DNA of 51,622 nt, taken from NCBI GenBank assembly GCA_016211085.1, contig JACQSY010000029.1:1-51622 (forward strand), in the 5' to 3' direction. How positions within the stretch are numbered: the first letter of the stretch is position 1; every line of letters begins with the position of its first letter. Below are positions 1 through 9,092 of this stretch, piece after piece. The translations under genes were made by a program, and so were the position numbers. This DNA comes from Acidobacteriota bacterium. Lineage in GTDB: Bacteria; Acidobacteriota; UBA6911; RPQK01; JACQSY01. The notes under the pieces are model-generated. The model saw nothing but the letters and a program-made list of their open reading frames with translations, did no database searches and was not told the origin of the DNA.

Positions 1-140
1 CATCGCCTTCAGACGCCGCCGCTCCAATTTGACTCGATCAAACTTGACTCCAGCTGGATGTCCCATGCCCGCAAGTATAACCGACTCCAGCGCATTTGTC
101 ACTAGGTTATGTAATGCTCGTTAACTTGACGTAGACGGAC

Positions 141-320
141 AGTTATGCGGCAAGGCCGTAAAGGTGGCGCACTTTGAACGCTGGAAGGAAAAGAGATCGA
201 TCCTGGCGACGGTGGAAACAGAGTGGCAAAGTGTGCCCGCACCCGCCGGGATGATGCTGTTTAGCATAACTAAGCCGATCTTCTCAAGGCCGCGGGCGGA
301 CCAACCCGCGGCTTTTTTTT
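141..320 (+). ncRNA. Candidate structured RNA ending in an intrinsic terminator
   Basis: No protein gene is visible in 1-546. The stretch has nested helices: 141-148 pairs perfectly with 264-271 (8 bp), enclosing 166-176 paired with 227-237 (11 bp, one G-T), plus a small hairpin CGGC/GCCG near 149-158. It is followed at once by a terminator hairpin at 289-320. A closed rod with an internal bubble that ends at a terminator fits an independent small RNA, for instance 6S-like, or a leader that attenuates the gene at 547. I do not recognise a known riboswitch core (TPP, cobalamin, c-di-GMP, glycine and SAM signatures are not evident). Bases 321-546 show nothing further. Confidence 0.45.
289..320 (+). 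terminator. Rho-independent terminator
   Basis: Perfect 8-bp stem GCCGCGGG (289-296) with CCCGCGGC (305-312), 8-nt loop, followed by eight T (313-320). No gene precedes it in the window, so it ends either the candidate RNA at 141-288 or transcription from beyond the left edge. Confidence 0.85.
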
Positions 321-546
321 GCACCTATGTGCGTTATGAGTTTACGATGCCCGGCCCAGTAGAATTTTCCTTGTATAGTCTTATGGCTTTTTCCAGTTTG
401 AGTGCCTTCGGTCTTTTTCTCCCCAGGTGGCTGGTCCTGCTCTGGTGAAGCCGGCTTCAGTTCTAGGCTCAAGCAAGGCTTTTTCCAAATTCAACTTTAA
501 CAACCGAGGAACTGCTTCAGGATCTTCCTGAACCGTTTAAAAGATC

Positions 547-1884
547 ATGACCACCAGAAAAAATCTGTTTATGAAGCAATCGCGTAATCATAAAGCCGGG
601 GATCTGCCTCTACACTGGTATAACCTGCAGGCGGATTTACAGACGCCCTTACCGCCCATGCTGCACCCGGTCCGTGGAAACCCCGTTGAATCACGGGAAC
701 TCACCAAGGTCTTTCCTTTGGCGCTGGTGCACCAGGAATTCAGCACCGAACGCTTTCTGGAAATTCCGCCGGCGGTACGTGAAGTTCTGGGTTCCTGGAG
801 GCCCACACCCTTGGTGCGGGCAAGCCGCTTGGAAAAGCTACTGGAGACACCTGCGCGTATTTTTTACAAGTACGAAGGCTCAAGCCCCACTGGAAGCCAC
901 AAGCCGAACACAGCTGTCGTGCAGGCATACTACGCCAGAAAACAAGGTATCACGCGGCTGGTGACTGAGACCGGCGCCGGTCAGTGGGGTTCAGCTCTGG
1001 CCATGGCTTGCAGTTTTTTCAACCTCCAATGCAAGGTTTACATGGTCAAGGTTTCTCACGACCAGAAGCCGTATCGACGAATGCTGATGCAAGTTTGGGG
1101 AGCGGATGTGATCTCCAGCCCCAGCCGGCTGACAGGTTCTGGTAGGAAGATCCTCAGGCAAGACCCTGCCTGCCCGGGTAGTCTCGGCATTGCCATGAGT
1201 GAAGCCTTGGAAGATGCTGCCGCAAGCCGGAGCGCTCGCTACTCTGTGGGCAGCGGGCTCAATCACGTCATCATGCATCAAACCGTTATTGGGCTCGAGG
1301 CGAAACATCAGCTGGATCGGGCCGATCTCCAAGCTGACGTCGTGATCGGTTGCGTAGGTGGGGGCTCCAACTTCGCAGGGCTGTCTTTCCCCTTCGCCTG
1401 TGACAGGCTGCTGGGTTCAAAGAAACCCCGCATTTTGGCCGTAGAACCCGCCGCCTGTCCCAGCTTGACACGTGGAACCTATCAATACGATTTTGCAGAC
1501 ACAGCGGGCCTCATGCCGCGGGTGAAAATGTATACGCTGGGACACACTTTTGTGCCGCCTCCGCTTCACGCCGGCGGTCTGCGTTACCACGGCGTGGCCC
1601 CGCTCGTGAGCAAGGTGCTGGATGAAGGAATCATTGAAGCGACGGCTGTCAGTCAGCGCGAAACGTTCAAAGCGGCGGTACAGTTTGCGCGCGCGGAGGG
1701 CATCCTCCCTGCTCCGGAATCAGCCCATGCAGTTTGCGCAGCCACCAAGGAGGCGCTGCGGTGTAAAAAAGAGCGAAGAACGCAAAACATCCTGTTTTGC
1801 CTATCCGGCCATGGCTACTTCGATCTGGCTGCGTACGAGGCATTTCTTGAAGGTAAATTAGCGGATTGTGATAGGAGGAAATAA
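547..1884 (+). CDS. trpB: Tryptophan synthase beta chain, TrpB2-like
   Basis: PLP enzyme of fold type II, 445 residues, matching the long TrpB2 subgroup rather than the ~400-residue TrpB1. The Schiff-base lysine is K119 in GSHKPN, and the glycine-rich phosphate-binding loop is GGGSNF near residue 275. The C-terminal part carries a SGHGYFD motif. TrpB catalyses condensation of indole with L-serine; TrpB2 proteins often occur outside the trp operon and some may use free indole or O-phosphoserine, which is known for the family and not shown here. No trpA or other trp gene is adjacent. ATG at 547 is taken; ATG at 571 is an alternative and neither has a strong ribosome-binding site. A terminator follows at 1931-1959. 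Confidence 0.9.
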   Translation: MTTRKNLFMKQSRNHKAGDLPLHWYNLQADLQTPLPPMLHPVRGNPVESRELTKVFPLALVHQEFSTERFLEIPPAVREVLGSWRPTPLVRASRLEKLLETPARIFYKYEGSSPTGSHKPNTAVVQAYYARKQGITRLVTETGAGQWGSALAMACSFFNLQCKVYMVKVSHDQKPYRRMLMQVWGADVISSPSRLTGSGRKILRQDPACPGSLGIAMSEALEDAAASRSARYSVGSGLNHVIMHQTVIGLEAKHQLDRADLQADVVIGCVGGGSNFAGLSFPFACDRLLGSKKPRILAVEPAACPSLTRGTYQYDFADTAGLMPRVKMYTLGHTFVPPPLHAGGLRYHGVAPLVSKVLDEGIIEATAVSQRETFKAAVQFARAEGILPAPESAHAVCAATKEALRCKKERRTQNILFCLSGHGYFDLAAYEAFLEGKLADCDRRK

Positions 1885-1930
1885 GGATACGCAGCTATCT
1901 CGCCGCGTGGAGTGCCAAATAAGGAGGGAA

Positions 1931-1959
1931 AGGGGAGCCCTCTTGGAGCTCCCCTTTTT
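1931..1959 (+). terminator. Intrinsic terminator of the trpB-like gene
   Basis: AGGGGAGC (1931-1938) pairs perfectly with GCTCCCCT (1948-1955), followed by TTTTT. On the minus strand only TTT follows the stem, so it may weakly stop the convergent CsgG-like gene as well. Confidence 0.8.
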
Positions 1960-1961
1960 GT

Positions 1962-2912
1962 CTACAAGCTCTTGACGAGATCGCCTACCTTTATATCTGT
2001 CCCTGAACTGACCTTCCCAGTGGAGGAGTTTTCCTCAACGCCAGTGATCTCAACCTCACCAACTTGCTCGGTGACCTCCCGCAGCACTTTCCCAGTCGCG
2101 GGGTCTTTAACTGTGCGCGTGATGCGCTGGACGGAAACCCGGTCGCCGGCCTTGAGACCGTGCGCCGACCCCACATTCAGGATGACTTCACCGCCGGCCA
2201 CGTCTGCCACCAAACCGCTTACTTCGACCTTGACGATCGGAAGCTTTTCATTTTGAGCAACCAGCTGTTTTGCCAAGGTGACTACGGCCGCCTGAGTAGC
2301 CTCTCCAATGATTGTTTCGCGGAAGTCCTTGCTGCCCATGTCAATTCCGCCACCACCGAAACCACCGCTTCCAGCGCCTCCGCCGGCCAACAGGAGTCCG
2401 CTGCGCGACGATTCACCCTTTCCCTTTGCAACGGCGAGTATTTCGCCTGTATTGACGTCAATCAACCGAGCGTCGATGGCCACGGTGGCCTTTCCTTTGG
2501 AGGTACCGACCTTGCCACCACCAAAACCACCCCAGCCTCCACCGATGCCGCCGATTTTCATGCCTTTTTCTTCCGTGCCGAATTGAGTGATGCTGCCCAC
2601 GATGATGGCATTGACGCCAAGCAACTTGCCGATCTTTGCGGCCGTCGTGGAATCAGCACGATTGCTGTTGGAAAGGTTTTGTTCCGCCATAATGGCGTCA
2701 AGCGCTTTTCGCTCAATCACCCGGTAAGTGCCATCCGTCACCAGTTCAGTGACGACCAGGTCAGCGATTCCCTTTCCAATGTCCCAGTTGCCTTCCCACC
2801 ACCGATGCACCGTCCCAAAATCAAAATCGAGAATCGCAACGCGCTTTTTCTGAGCAAAAACCGGCACAGTAACCCACAATACCAATAGCGCAGTCAATAG
2901 AACTTTTTTCAT
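1962..2912 (-). CDS. CsgG-family exported protein with Gly-rich segments
   Basis: 316 residues. A Sec signal peptide (MKKVLLTALL, cleavage after VFA near residue 20) is followed by a CsgG/HfaB-like domain (residues about 25-235): RVAILDFDFG, then VVTELVTDGTYRVIERKALDAI and an IVGSI strand, which are hallmarks of the family. Two glycine-rich stretches (about 125-140 and 175-195) interrupt the domain. The C-terminal 80 residues form a beta-rich domain (GLKAGDRVSV) as in peptidoglycan- or carbohydrate-associated accessory domains. There is no lipobox cysteine, so unlike CsgG itself it is probably periplasmic or secreted. Ribosome-binding site GGAGCG sits before the ATG. It lies 66 bp downstream of the BamE-like gene on the same strand, so the two may be co-transcribed. 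Role unknown. Confidence 0.8.
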   Translation of the reverse strand: MKKVLLTALLVLWVTVPVFAQKKRVAILDFDFGTVHRWWEGNWDIGKGIADLVVTELVTDGTYRVIERKALDAIMAEQNLSNSNRADSTTAAKIGKLLGVNAIIVGSITQFGTEEKGMKIGGIGGGWGGFGGGKVGTSKGKATVAIDARLIDVNTGEILAVAKGKGESSRSGLLLAGGGAGSGGFGGGGIDMGSKDFRETIIGEATQAAVVTLAKQLVAQNEKLPIVKVEVSGLVADVAGGEVILNVGSAHGLKAGDRVSVQRITRTVKDPATGKVLREVTEQVGEVEITGVEENSSTGKVSSGTDIKVGDLVKSL

Positions 2913-2978
2913 CGTTACGCTCCGAAATTAAACGTCGCGGGTTGCCCCACCCCAGTAATTGGTAAATTTTGGGAAAGC

Positions 2979-3524
2979 TTAACGAATCTCCTTCAGCTTT
3001 CCCGACTCAAAAATGAGCGAGTAACCGGAATATCTCCAAACTTCTCGCACACCCATTTGAATACGCTGCAGCGGAGATCCCAGACGCCGCATCACTTCCT
3101 CTTCCGTCAGTCCTTCTTCAAGCAGGATCGATTCAGAAAAATTGTGACTGGGAACAACTTGGATCGGCTCCTCTGCTACCCATCGATCGACAAATCGCCT
3201 GCTTGACCAAATAGATGATGGCCCAGCATACGGAACAGCATACGGGTAGTCAAACGGCCGATTTCTCATAAAAAAACCGGAACCATGATGAAACAGGAAT
3301 CGATCAAAAGGAAGCAGACCCCGAAAAGGTCTGCGAATTTCAATTCCCGGAAAAACGCCGATGCGCGGCCCATGGCCCGGGACAAAACTGAAAAACCCAG
3401 GCCCGAATAGGAAAGCCGCGACGCCTGGAGATTTCTCTCCCATAGGAGAGCGGTGGATATTTTGGGCCGAAACTGAGGATATGCTCAACACTGCCGCCAG
3501 GAGCGCAACACAAAGCACATACAT
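2979..3524 (-). CDS. Secreted SmpA/OmlA (BamE-like) domain protein
   Basis: 181 residues: signal peptide (cleavage after SVSA near residue 20), then a Phe/Pro/Gly-rich low-complexity region (about 30-110), then a C-terminal SmpA/OmlA fold (about 130-181) with the typical GLTEEEVMRRLGSP turn and EVWRY..LIFESGKL strand pair. The domain is shared by BamE and many small envelope proteins. It lacks the lipidated cysteine of true BamE, so membership of the BAM complex is not supported. A strong GAGGAGG ribosome-binding site lies about 6 nt before ATG 3524. Likely first gene of a two-gene unit with the CsgG-like gene. Confidence 0.75.
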   Translation of the reverse strand: MYVLCVALLAAVLSISSVSAQNIHRSPMGEKSPGVAAFLFGPGFFSFVPGHGPRIGVFPGIEIRRPFRGLLPFDRFLFHHGSGFFMRNRPFDYPYAVPYAGPSSIWSSRRFVDRWVAEEPIQVVPSHNFSESILLEEGLTEEEVMRRLGSPLQRIQMGVREVWRYSGYSLIFESGKLKEIR

Positions 3525-3792
3525 AAGTGGCCTCCTCGGTAAGCTTGATTATAGACCTACAACCTCAGCCAGTGCCATAGCTAAACGCAAGATGCAATCG
3601 AGACTGCACTCCTGGCTCCGCCCATCCTTTATTATCAAATGAATTCTCTTATACAAACCTACTTCTGTATTTAACTCTTTCATTGCGGGCCAGACTGCGA
3701 GAAAATTGCCGCCGACCAAAGAACAACCGCTCCCATTCGCGAGTGGATCCGAGACCCGATTCGGTGCTCGGTATTGATTGAGAGGAGGCCTT

Positions 3793-5268
3793 ATGCCCAA
3801 TATTTCCAAATCAATCCCAGATCATCCGATGTATATCGATGGCAAATGGACGCAAAGCTGTACTGGTGGGACCTTTGAAAACTTCAATCCTTACGACGGC
3901 GAGGTCATTGCCACCATCGCGTCCGGAAGCCGTGAAGATGCGGTCCGCGCGATTGAAGCTGCAACAGGTGCTTTTCCAAAGTGGTCTCAAAGCACTCCGG
4001 GCGAGAGGCGACGGCTTTTCCTGAAAGCGGCCGATGTGCTGGAGAAAAGGCAGCAGGAAATTGTCCAAATTCTCATCGAGGAAAGCGGAGCCACGTTTGG
4101 TTGGAGTATGTTTCAACTTGGATTTACGCCCGGCCTGCTCCGGGAAGCTGCAGCGCAAACCTACACCGCAGCCGGAGAAATCCTTCCTGCAGATCTCCCG
4201 GGGGCTTTCTTCATGACGCTGCGAAAGCCGGTGGGAGTCGTGGTAGGCATTGCTCCGTGGAACGCTCCGCTGATTTTAAGCATGCGTGCGGTCGCCTTGC
4301 CGATCGCCTATGGGAATACTGTAGTTTTGAAAGCTTCTGAAGATGCTCCTCTCAGCGCGGGCTTGCTGGTGGCTGAGATTTTTGAGGAAGCAGGCTTTCC
4401 CCCAGGTGTTATTAACGTGCTGACCCACGCCCGAGAACAGGCCGAAGAGGTGGGTGAAGCCTTGATTTCGCACCCCAGGGTGCGGCGTATTAACTTCACC
4501 GGTTCCACCGAGGTGGGACGCATCATCGCCGAGAAAGCGGCTCGTCATCTAAAACGTGTCGTCCTGGAACTGGGAGGTAAAAACCCCCTGGTGATCCTGA
4601 AGGACGCAGACCTTGATTACGCCGTCGACGCGGCGTGCTTTGGCAGCTTCCTGCATCAGGGACAAATCTGCATGTCCGCCGGAAAGCTCATTGTAGAGAG
4701 AGACATTTCTGAACAGTTTGCAGAGAAACTAGCTAAGAAGGCGCGCAGGCTCAAGGTGGGGAATCCCAAAGACCCCGATACCATTATCGGACCCCTCATC
4801 AACAAACGGGCTCTTGAAAGAGTGCATAGCGATGTCACCGGTGCGGCAAAAGCAGGAGCGGCCATCCTGGCAGGCGGCAAATTTGACGGACTCTGCTATC
4901 ACCCTACGGTGCTTTCAGGGGTGACCAGTGAAATGGAGATTTTCCATAAAGAAGTGTTTGGCCCAGTGGCGCCCATTGTCGAGGTAAGTAATGTTGAGGA
5001 AGCGATTCAGTGCGCCAATGACACTCGTTACGGGTTGTCGGCGGGCATTTTAACTTCTGACTTCGACAAAGGTTTGGCAATCGCGGAGAAACTAGAGACG
5101 GGGATGGTGCACATTAACGATTCACCCGTACATGACGAACCCCAGGTCCCCTTTGGTGGGGTCAAAGAAAGTGGATGGGGGCGCCTCGGCGGCAAAGCTG
5201 CCCTTGAAGAGTTCACCGAGCTGCGCTGGATCAGCGTTCAGAGACAACCGCGCCATTATCCTTTTTAG
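3793..5268 (+). CDS. NAD(P)-dependent aldehyde dehydrogenase (aromatic aldehyde type)
   Basis: 491 residues, standard ALDH length. Rossmann turn TGSTEVGR (about 236-243), general base E259 in ELGGK and nucleophile C293 in GQICMS are all present, as is the EVFGPV motif. Sequence style is closest to benzaldehyde/vanillin or salicylaldehyde dehydrogenases, but the substrate cannot be fixed from sequence. ATG 3793 is chosen because GAGAGGAGG lies just upstream; the in-frame TTG at 3778 overlaps that ribosome-binding site. The 3' end overlaps the convergent membrane glycosyltransferase gene by 38 bp. Confidence 0.92.
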   Translation: MPNISKSIPDHPMYIDGKWTQSCTGGTFENFNPYDGEVIATIASGSREDAVRAIEAATGAFPKWSQSTPGERRRLFLKAADVLEKRQQEIVQILIEESGATFGWSMFQLGFTPGLLREAAAQTYTAAGEILPADLPGAFFMTLRKPVGVVVGIAPWNAPLILSMRAVALPIAYGNTVVLKASEDAPLSAGLLVAEIFEEAGFPPGVINVLTHAREQAEEVGEALISHPRVRRINFTGSTEVGRIIAEKAARHLKRVVLELGGKNPLVILKDADLDYAVDAACFGSFLHQGQICMSAGKLIVERDISEQFAEKLAKKARRLKVGNPKDPDTIIGPLINKRALERVHSDVTGAAKAGAAILAGGKFDGLCYHPTVLSGVTSEMEIFHKEVFGPVAPIVEVSNVEEAIQCANDTRYGLSAGILTSDFDKGLAIAEKLETGMVHINDSPVHDEPQVPFGGVKESGWGRLGGKAALEEFTELRWISVQRQPRHYPF

Positions 5269-6937
5269 ATCCAGGCGCTAACCGTGATCCCACCGTGGAT
5301 CCGCCGACGTCGTAAGCCACAATCTGACCGTCCTCGTAAACTGGAGGACCATACCACTCTCTGAAGTTACGGATGCACGGCTCCAAACCGCCCGCCGCAA
5401 TTGTGGACTGAGGAACTTTCCAGATATCTGGATTGCCGTGAATCTCTTCTATCAAGCGACGGTGAAAAACGACATACCCCACCTGATGGTCCGCCAACGC
5501 CTTCACATCGGTGAGACGCAGGAACAGCTTGAATTTCAGGCGTGGATCCTCGATGGGAAGCTCCGCAGCTCCCGGAGGTCGGCACGACTCGGGAAGAAAT
5601 CCTACTAACATCGGTTTTCGGTAGATATGCTGATAGTAAGGATAGGGATTGTTGTGCCACTCCGGATACCAGGGCGCTTCCACTACACGGGTTTCCGGCT
5701 GGGAAGCAAGAGCAAAATAAAATTCAGGGATGGCGCGGGGCCTCAGATTGGAGCTATAGGAATAAGGTCCTTCAGGATCATAACTGTATTGGAACAACGC
5801 ATGATTAGTCCAGCTGTTCGGCCAGTAATAGGCATTTCTGAGTGGGCCCGCGTAGAGCAAAAGCATGCATGCCGCCAGCGTAAAACTTCCGGCGGGAAGG
5901 ACACGACACAAGCGCGTCACTCGTGAATCAATGGAGGCCAGCGCAACCGCCAGCATCAGCAGGAGAACCGGTAGCAAAGAAATGCAATAACGGACAGGTA
6001 CAATCGGCACCTGCATTGCCGCCGGTTGTGCAAGCAACAAAAAGGCAACCTGAATGCCCGACAAGGCGATCAAGTAAAGAAGCCAGGAAGGGTGTTTTCT
6101 CCCCAACAGCGCCGCTCCCACGGCTGCAGCAAACAATAGAGCACCGGCCAACCAGTTCTGCACTGCGCCAAAAAAAAGCTGGATCGCTCCAGGAATTGTG
6201 TCGCTCATGATGAAGCCTTGGCCTGATTTTTGTATCAGCGACTCACGATCCACAAGGAACGGTGGAAGCAACAAGAACAGGAGTCCAGCAGAAACAGTTC
6301 CACCCAGCCGCACGATCTGGAAAGGCGCGGGAGATGCTTTCGACTTGCCCGAAACTGTAGCAATCAAACCTACCAGGAGAGGGGCCATTACAAACGGTAG
6401 AACAGTCAGATGAAAATAAGGTGCGGCAATGCTGCACATTGCATAAATGAGCCCCCAACGGCGGTTTTCACCGGACCACCATTTGAAAAAAGAGACCGCC
6501 GCCAGAAAAGAGAAAAACATGGAGATGCCATAGGGCCTCGCATAGCGACTGTAATAAATGTGGAGCGGAGAAATGGCCAAAAACCACGCGAAGGCCCTGC
6601 TGCCGGGCAGGCCGATTTCCGCGCGCAACAAGAATGGAAAAACCAACATGGCTCCAATGCCGAAGATGAGGGAAGGCAGGCGCATTAAAAATTCGTTTAA
6701 TCCCAGCGTGTCACCGATGACCTTGTAGAAAAACGTGAGCGGAATGGATCGATCAGCCCCCCCGAAATGGGAGAGTACGCCTCCATACGCACTGGCAAGC
6801 AGACCATGAACCGCATGCCACTCGTCATCGGCGATAATCTGGTCTTCAATCTGGTAAAGGCGTAGCGCCACACCCAGCCCCAGCGCCAGGATCAGCAGCC
6901 ACTCCCTATGAATCCAACGCATCCAGAGTGAGATCAT
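5231..6937 (-). CDS. GT-C membrane glycosyltransferase (PMT/ArnT-like, GT39/GT83 style)
   Basis: 568 residues with about 10-12 hydrophobic segments in the first 380 residues and a soluble C-terminal region of roughly 190 residues. The N-terminal acidic motif ADDEWH in the first loop corresponds to the catalytic Asp/Glu region of dolichyl-phosphate-mannose and undecaprenyl-phosphate-Ara4N transferases. Such enzymes transfer a lipid-phosphate-linked sugar to protein or lipid on the periplasmic side. It stands alone, convergent with the aldehyde dehydrogenase. Donor and acceptor unknown. Confidence 0.75.
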   Translation of the reverse strand: MISLWMRWIHREWLLILALGLGVALRLYQIEDQIIADDEWHAVHGLLASAYGGVLSHFGGADRSIPLTFFYKVIGDTLGLNEFLMRLPSLIFGIGAMLVFPFLLRAEIGLPGSRAFAWFLAISPLHIYYSRYARPYGISMFFSFLAAVSFFKWWSGENRRWGLIYAMCSIAAPYFHLTVLPFVMAPLLVGLIATVSGKSKASPAPFQIVRLGGTVSAGLLFLLLPPFLVDRESLIQKSGQGFIMSDTIPGAIQLFFGAVQNWLAGALLFAAAVGAALLGRKHPSWLLYLIALSGIQVAFLLLAQPAAMQVPIVPVRYCISLLPVLLLMLAVALASIDSRVTRLCRVLPAGSFTLAACMLLLYAGPLRNAYYWPNSWTNHALFQYSYDPEGPYSYSSNLRPRAIPEFYFALASQPETRVVEAPWYPEWHNNPYPYYQHIYRKPMLVGFLPESCRPPGAAELPIEDPRLKFKLFLRLTDVKALADHQVGYVVFHRRLIEEIHGNPDIWKVPQSTIAAGGLEPCIRNFREWYGPPVYEDGQIVAYDVGGSTVGSRLAPGSKKDNGAVVSER

Positions 6938-6978
6938 AGGATGAACAGAATATACCTACAGCTGAAAAATAGGCACTT

Positions 6979-7058
6979 GGAAGGCGCGCACGCAGCGCGA
7001 GCGGAGTAAGCGTTACTGCGACGCCTTCAGAAGCGCTCATTGACATTCGCGCCTCTGA
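6979..7058 (+). repeat. Palindromic repeat element, copy 1
   Basis: About 80 bp with a degenerate left end (GGAAGGCGCGCAC) and consensus right end CGCGCCTCTGA. Member of the repeat family defined by the copy at 25752-25833. Confidence 0.75.
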
Positions 7059-7101
7059 AAGAATCCACTTACGGCAGAATTGATCTAAATCGCCACTGCA
7101 A

Positions 7102-7142
7102 TCAGAGGCGCACGGAACGGTCCGCGCAGTAAGCGCTTCGTC
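7102..7142 (+). repeat. Palindromic repeat element, partial copy 2
   Basis: Left half only: TCAGAGGCGCAC ... CGCGCAGTAAGCGCTTCG. It follows copy 1 by 43 bp in the same orientation, the same two-unit arrangement as at 15.2, 25.8 and 32.3 kb, and lies 20 bp from the 3' end of tRNA-Val. Confidence 0.7.
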
Positions 7143-7161
7143 TTATAACAGGTGGGTGAGG

Positions 7162-7237
7162 TGGTGGGCGGTACCGGTCTCGAACCAGTGACCTCCTCCT
7201 TGTAAGGGAGGCGCTCTTCCAGCTGAGCTAACCGCCC
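7162..7237 (-). tRNA. tRNA-Val (UAC)
   Basis: 76 nt on the minus strand with a full cloverleaf: acceptor GGGCGGT/ACCGCCC, D arm AGCTCAGCTGGAAGAGC, anticodon stem CCTCC/GGAGG around loop CTTACAA (anticodon TAC, valine), T arm with GGTTCGAGACC, and an encoded CCA end. Confidence 0.97.
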
Positions 7238-7243
7238 GCTAAT

Positions 7244-7540
7244 TCAGATATCCACTACACGGAACAGTTCACTTCCGTATTGAACCAGATATTCGGAACC
7301 GATCGGCTCGCCTTGGCCGCGTAAATGCAATTTGATGTCGCGCTCCTCATGCTTCAAGTGGGGTGGCCGGCCCAGGTGGACCCAAAACTCCATGCCCTCT
7401 TTAAGCTCAACGGCACGGTCTTTAAAGATGTAGTAGCGGGCCCGGGAATCCACCTTAATTCCAGTTGCCCGTTCCGCTTCCATTCCGCGTAGGAAAATCA
7501 ATCCGAAACTCCGATTTTGAGGGGTCAGTATAACACTCAC
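7244..7540 (-). CDS. Hypothetical protein, 98 residues
   Basis: GTG-start reading frame that ends 6 bp before tRNA-Val on the same strand. Charged, with no signal peptide or membrane segment; the composition looks like a small beta-rich soluble domain (LKEGMEFWVHLGRPP, SEYLVQYGSELFRVVDI). I do not recognise a family. No clear ribosome-binding site for the GTG; an internal ATG (residue 20, MEAERATG) is an alternative. Support is reading-frame length and natural amino-acid composition only. Confidence 0.5.
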   Translation of the reverse strand: MSVILTPQNRSFGLIFLRGMEAERATGIKVDSRARYYIFKDRAVELKEGMEFWVHLGRPPHLKHEERDIKLHLRGQGEPIGSEYLVQYGSELFRVVDI

Positions 7541-7589
7541 CGTCAGCAGAGTGCTTGAACCGGCCCCTGTTCTCAGCGGGCCAAAAAAC

Positions 7590-9092
7590 CTAGAGGATCC
7601 GAAACAAGTCGCGCTCCCACTTCTTGAGCAGTTGCTCTTTCAACTCAGAACGGAGGTCGGTGGTTCTAGGGAAGCGGTTCTTCCAATGGAACGGTTTTGT
7701 GGCATCGATGACCAGACGCGCCCGCGTGGTATCGCCAACAGGGTACTTGAGCGGATCGTGGGTGAGAGGATCCAGCGTAAAACTCACCATGTTGTTGATC
7801 ACGTGCAGATGACGGGAGGGATCGCAACGGGTCAAAACTGCCCAAAAAACCATGTCCTGGTCGTAGACGTCGACATCCTCGTCAACCACGATCGTGATAT
7901 GTCCCAGGAGGTATCCGGTTTGGGACGAAGCCGCATGCATGGCCACTTGTGTGCTGTGCCCCGCATACTGCGTGCGCATGGAAATGACGTTGACCATTCC
8001 GGAACCGAAAGGAAGCGAGTTGACCTCGTGAATCCCCGGGATACCGGCGTCCAGCAATTCCTTCCACAACCTTGGCGCTAACCGATATTCCAGGACGACG
8101 TCTTGAGGCGGACGATGGTGAGGCAGTCCGAAAATAATCGGTTCGCTGCGATAATAAACCCGCTCAATATTGATTGCAGAGACCTCGGGATGTCCCTGCT
8201 CATGAGCACCGGCGTAATAGCCCATGAACTCTCCGAAAGGACCTTCATTTACTTTCTCCGCGTCGGGATAAATGAAGCCCTCCAGAACAATTTCCGCTGT
8301 CGCCGGAATGGGAAGCCTGGTCAGTTCTCCCAGCACCACGTCGACCGGTTCTCCGCGCCGTCCTCCAACCATCTCGAGCTCATCCACATCCTTCCCGAAC
8401 CGCTCGCAGGCGGCCAGGAACAAGTCGGGAGACTGTCCCACGGAAATCACGATCGGTGCCGGCTTTCCCTTGCGGTGAAACGATTCGACATGAATTCTTC
8501 CATGCCGCCCTGGAGCCATGTGTGCGCTCACCTTGTTCGGCCCTTGTATCTGTACGCGATAAGTGCCGGCATTGAGTAAACCGGTATCCGCATCGCGCGT
8601 GATCACCACGTCACCAGTTCCAATGAAGCGCCCCCCCTCTCCCTCTTTGTACTTGGGAGCAGGAAAGGTGGCGAGATCGATCTTCTCTTTTTCGACAACA
8701 TTCTCCAAAACAGGTCCGCTCGAGACCACCCGCGGCGGAATAGCGACGGGCGCCACCTGGTCGCGCAAGGCGGTAATTGCCTGCCGTCGATCCTTCGTCG
8801 GCCGTAAATGGGAAGCAGCCGTGTAACGGTAAGTCGTGGCAACGCCCAGTGTAAGCACTCGAAAGCCCGGCGGGTAGCCCTTGATTTCGTCGAACAGAAG
8901 GGCAGGGCTGTCTTCCAGCTTTTTTCGCCATACCAACTCGGTCAAGCCGCCCAGTTCCAGATTCCAATCAGCGCCCTTGATAATGCGCAGCTGACCCTGC
9001 TCATCTAAAAACTCGAGAAAATCTCGAAGGCTGCGAAAGACCTGACTTTGCGCCACGTCTTTTTGCTGCTCCTTCGCTTCAACCGTCTTCAT
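7590..9092 (-). CDS. UbiD-family prenylated-FMN-dependent decarboxylase
   Basis: 500 residues, typical for UbiD. Family features include LRxFLExLDExGELxxI near the N-terminus, the NEGPFGEFMGYY segment carrying the catalytic glutamate region, and the C-terminal DKDVDVYD-like stretch (DEDVDVYDQDMVFWA). UbiD enzymes reversibly decarboxylate aromatic or alpha,beta-unsaturated acids with prenyl-FMN. No ubiX-like prenyltransferase is nearby, so the cofactor must come from elsewhere. ATG 9092 is preferred, with GGTGA 7 nt upstream; an in-frame GTG at 9107 directly abuts AGGGA and has no spacing. Substrate unknown. Confidence 0.9.
   Translation of the reverse strand: MKTVEAKEQQKDVAQSQVFRSLRDFLEFLDEQGQLRIIKGADWNLELGGLTELVWRKKLEDSPALLFDEIKGYPPGFRVLTLGVATTYRYTAASHLRPTKDRRQAITALRDQVAPVAIPPRVVSSGPVLENVVEKEKIDLATFPAPKYKEGEGGRFIGTGDVVITRDADTGLLNAGTYRVQIQGPNKVSAHMAPGRHGRIHVESFHRKGKPAPIVISVGQSPDLFLAACERFGKDVDELEMVGGRRGEPVDVVLGELTRLPIPATAEIVLEGFIYPDAEKVNEGPFGEFMGYYAGAHEQGHPEVSAINIERVYYRSEPIIFGLPHHRPPQDVVLEYRLAPRLWKELLDAGIPGIHEVNSLPFGSGMVNVISMRTQYAGHSTQVAMHAASSQTGYLLGHITIVVDEDVDVYDQDMVFWAVLTRCDPSRHLHVINNMVSFTLDPLTHDPLKYPVGDTTRARLVIDATKPFHWKNRFPRTTDLRSELKEQLLKKWERDLFRIL

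Noticed and set aside
2979..3524. True BamE of the outer-membrane assembly complex
   Set aside because: The C-terminal fold matches but there is no lipobox Cys, and the long Phe/Pro-rich insert is foreign to BamE.
3549..3809. 86-codon open frame on the - strand between the BamE-like and aldehyde dehydrogenase genes
   Set aside because: No ribosome-binding site, unnatural composition, and it overlaps the well-supported start and ribosome-binding site of the aldehyde dehydrogenase gene.
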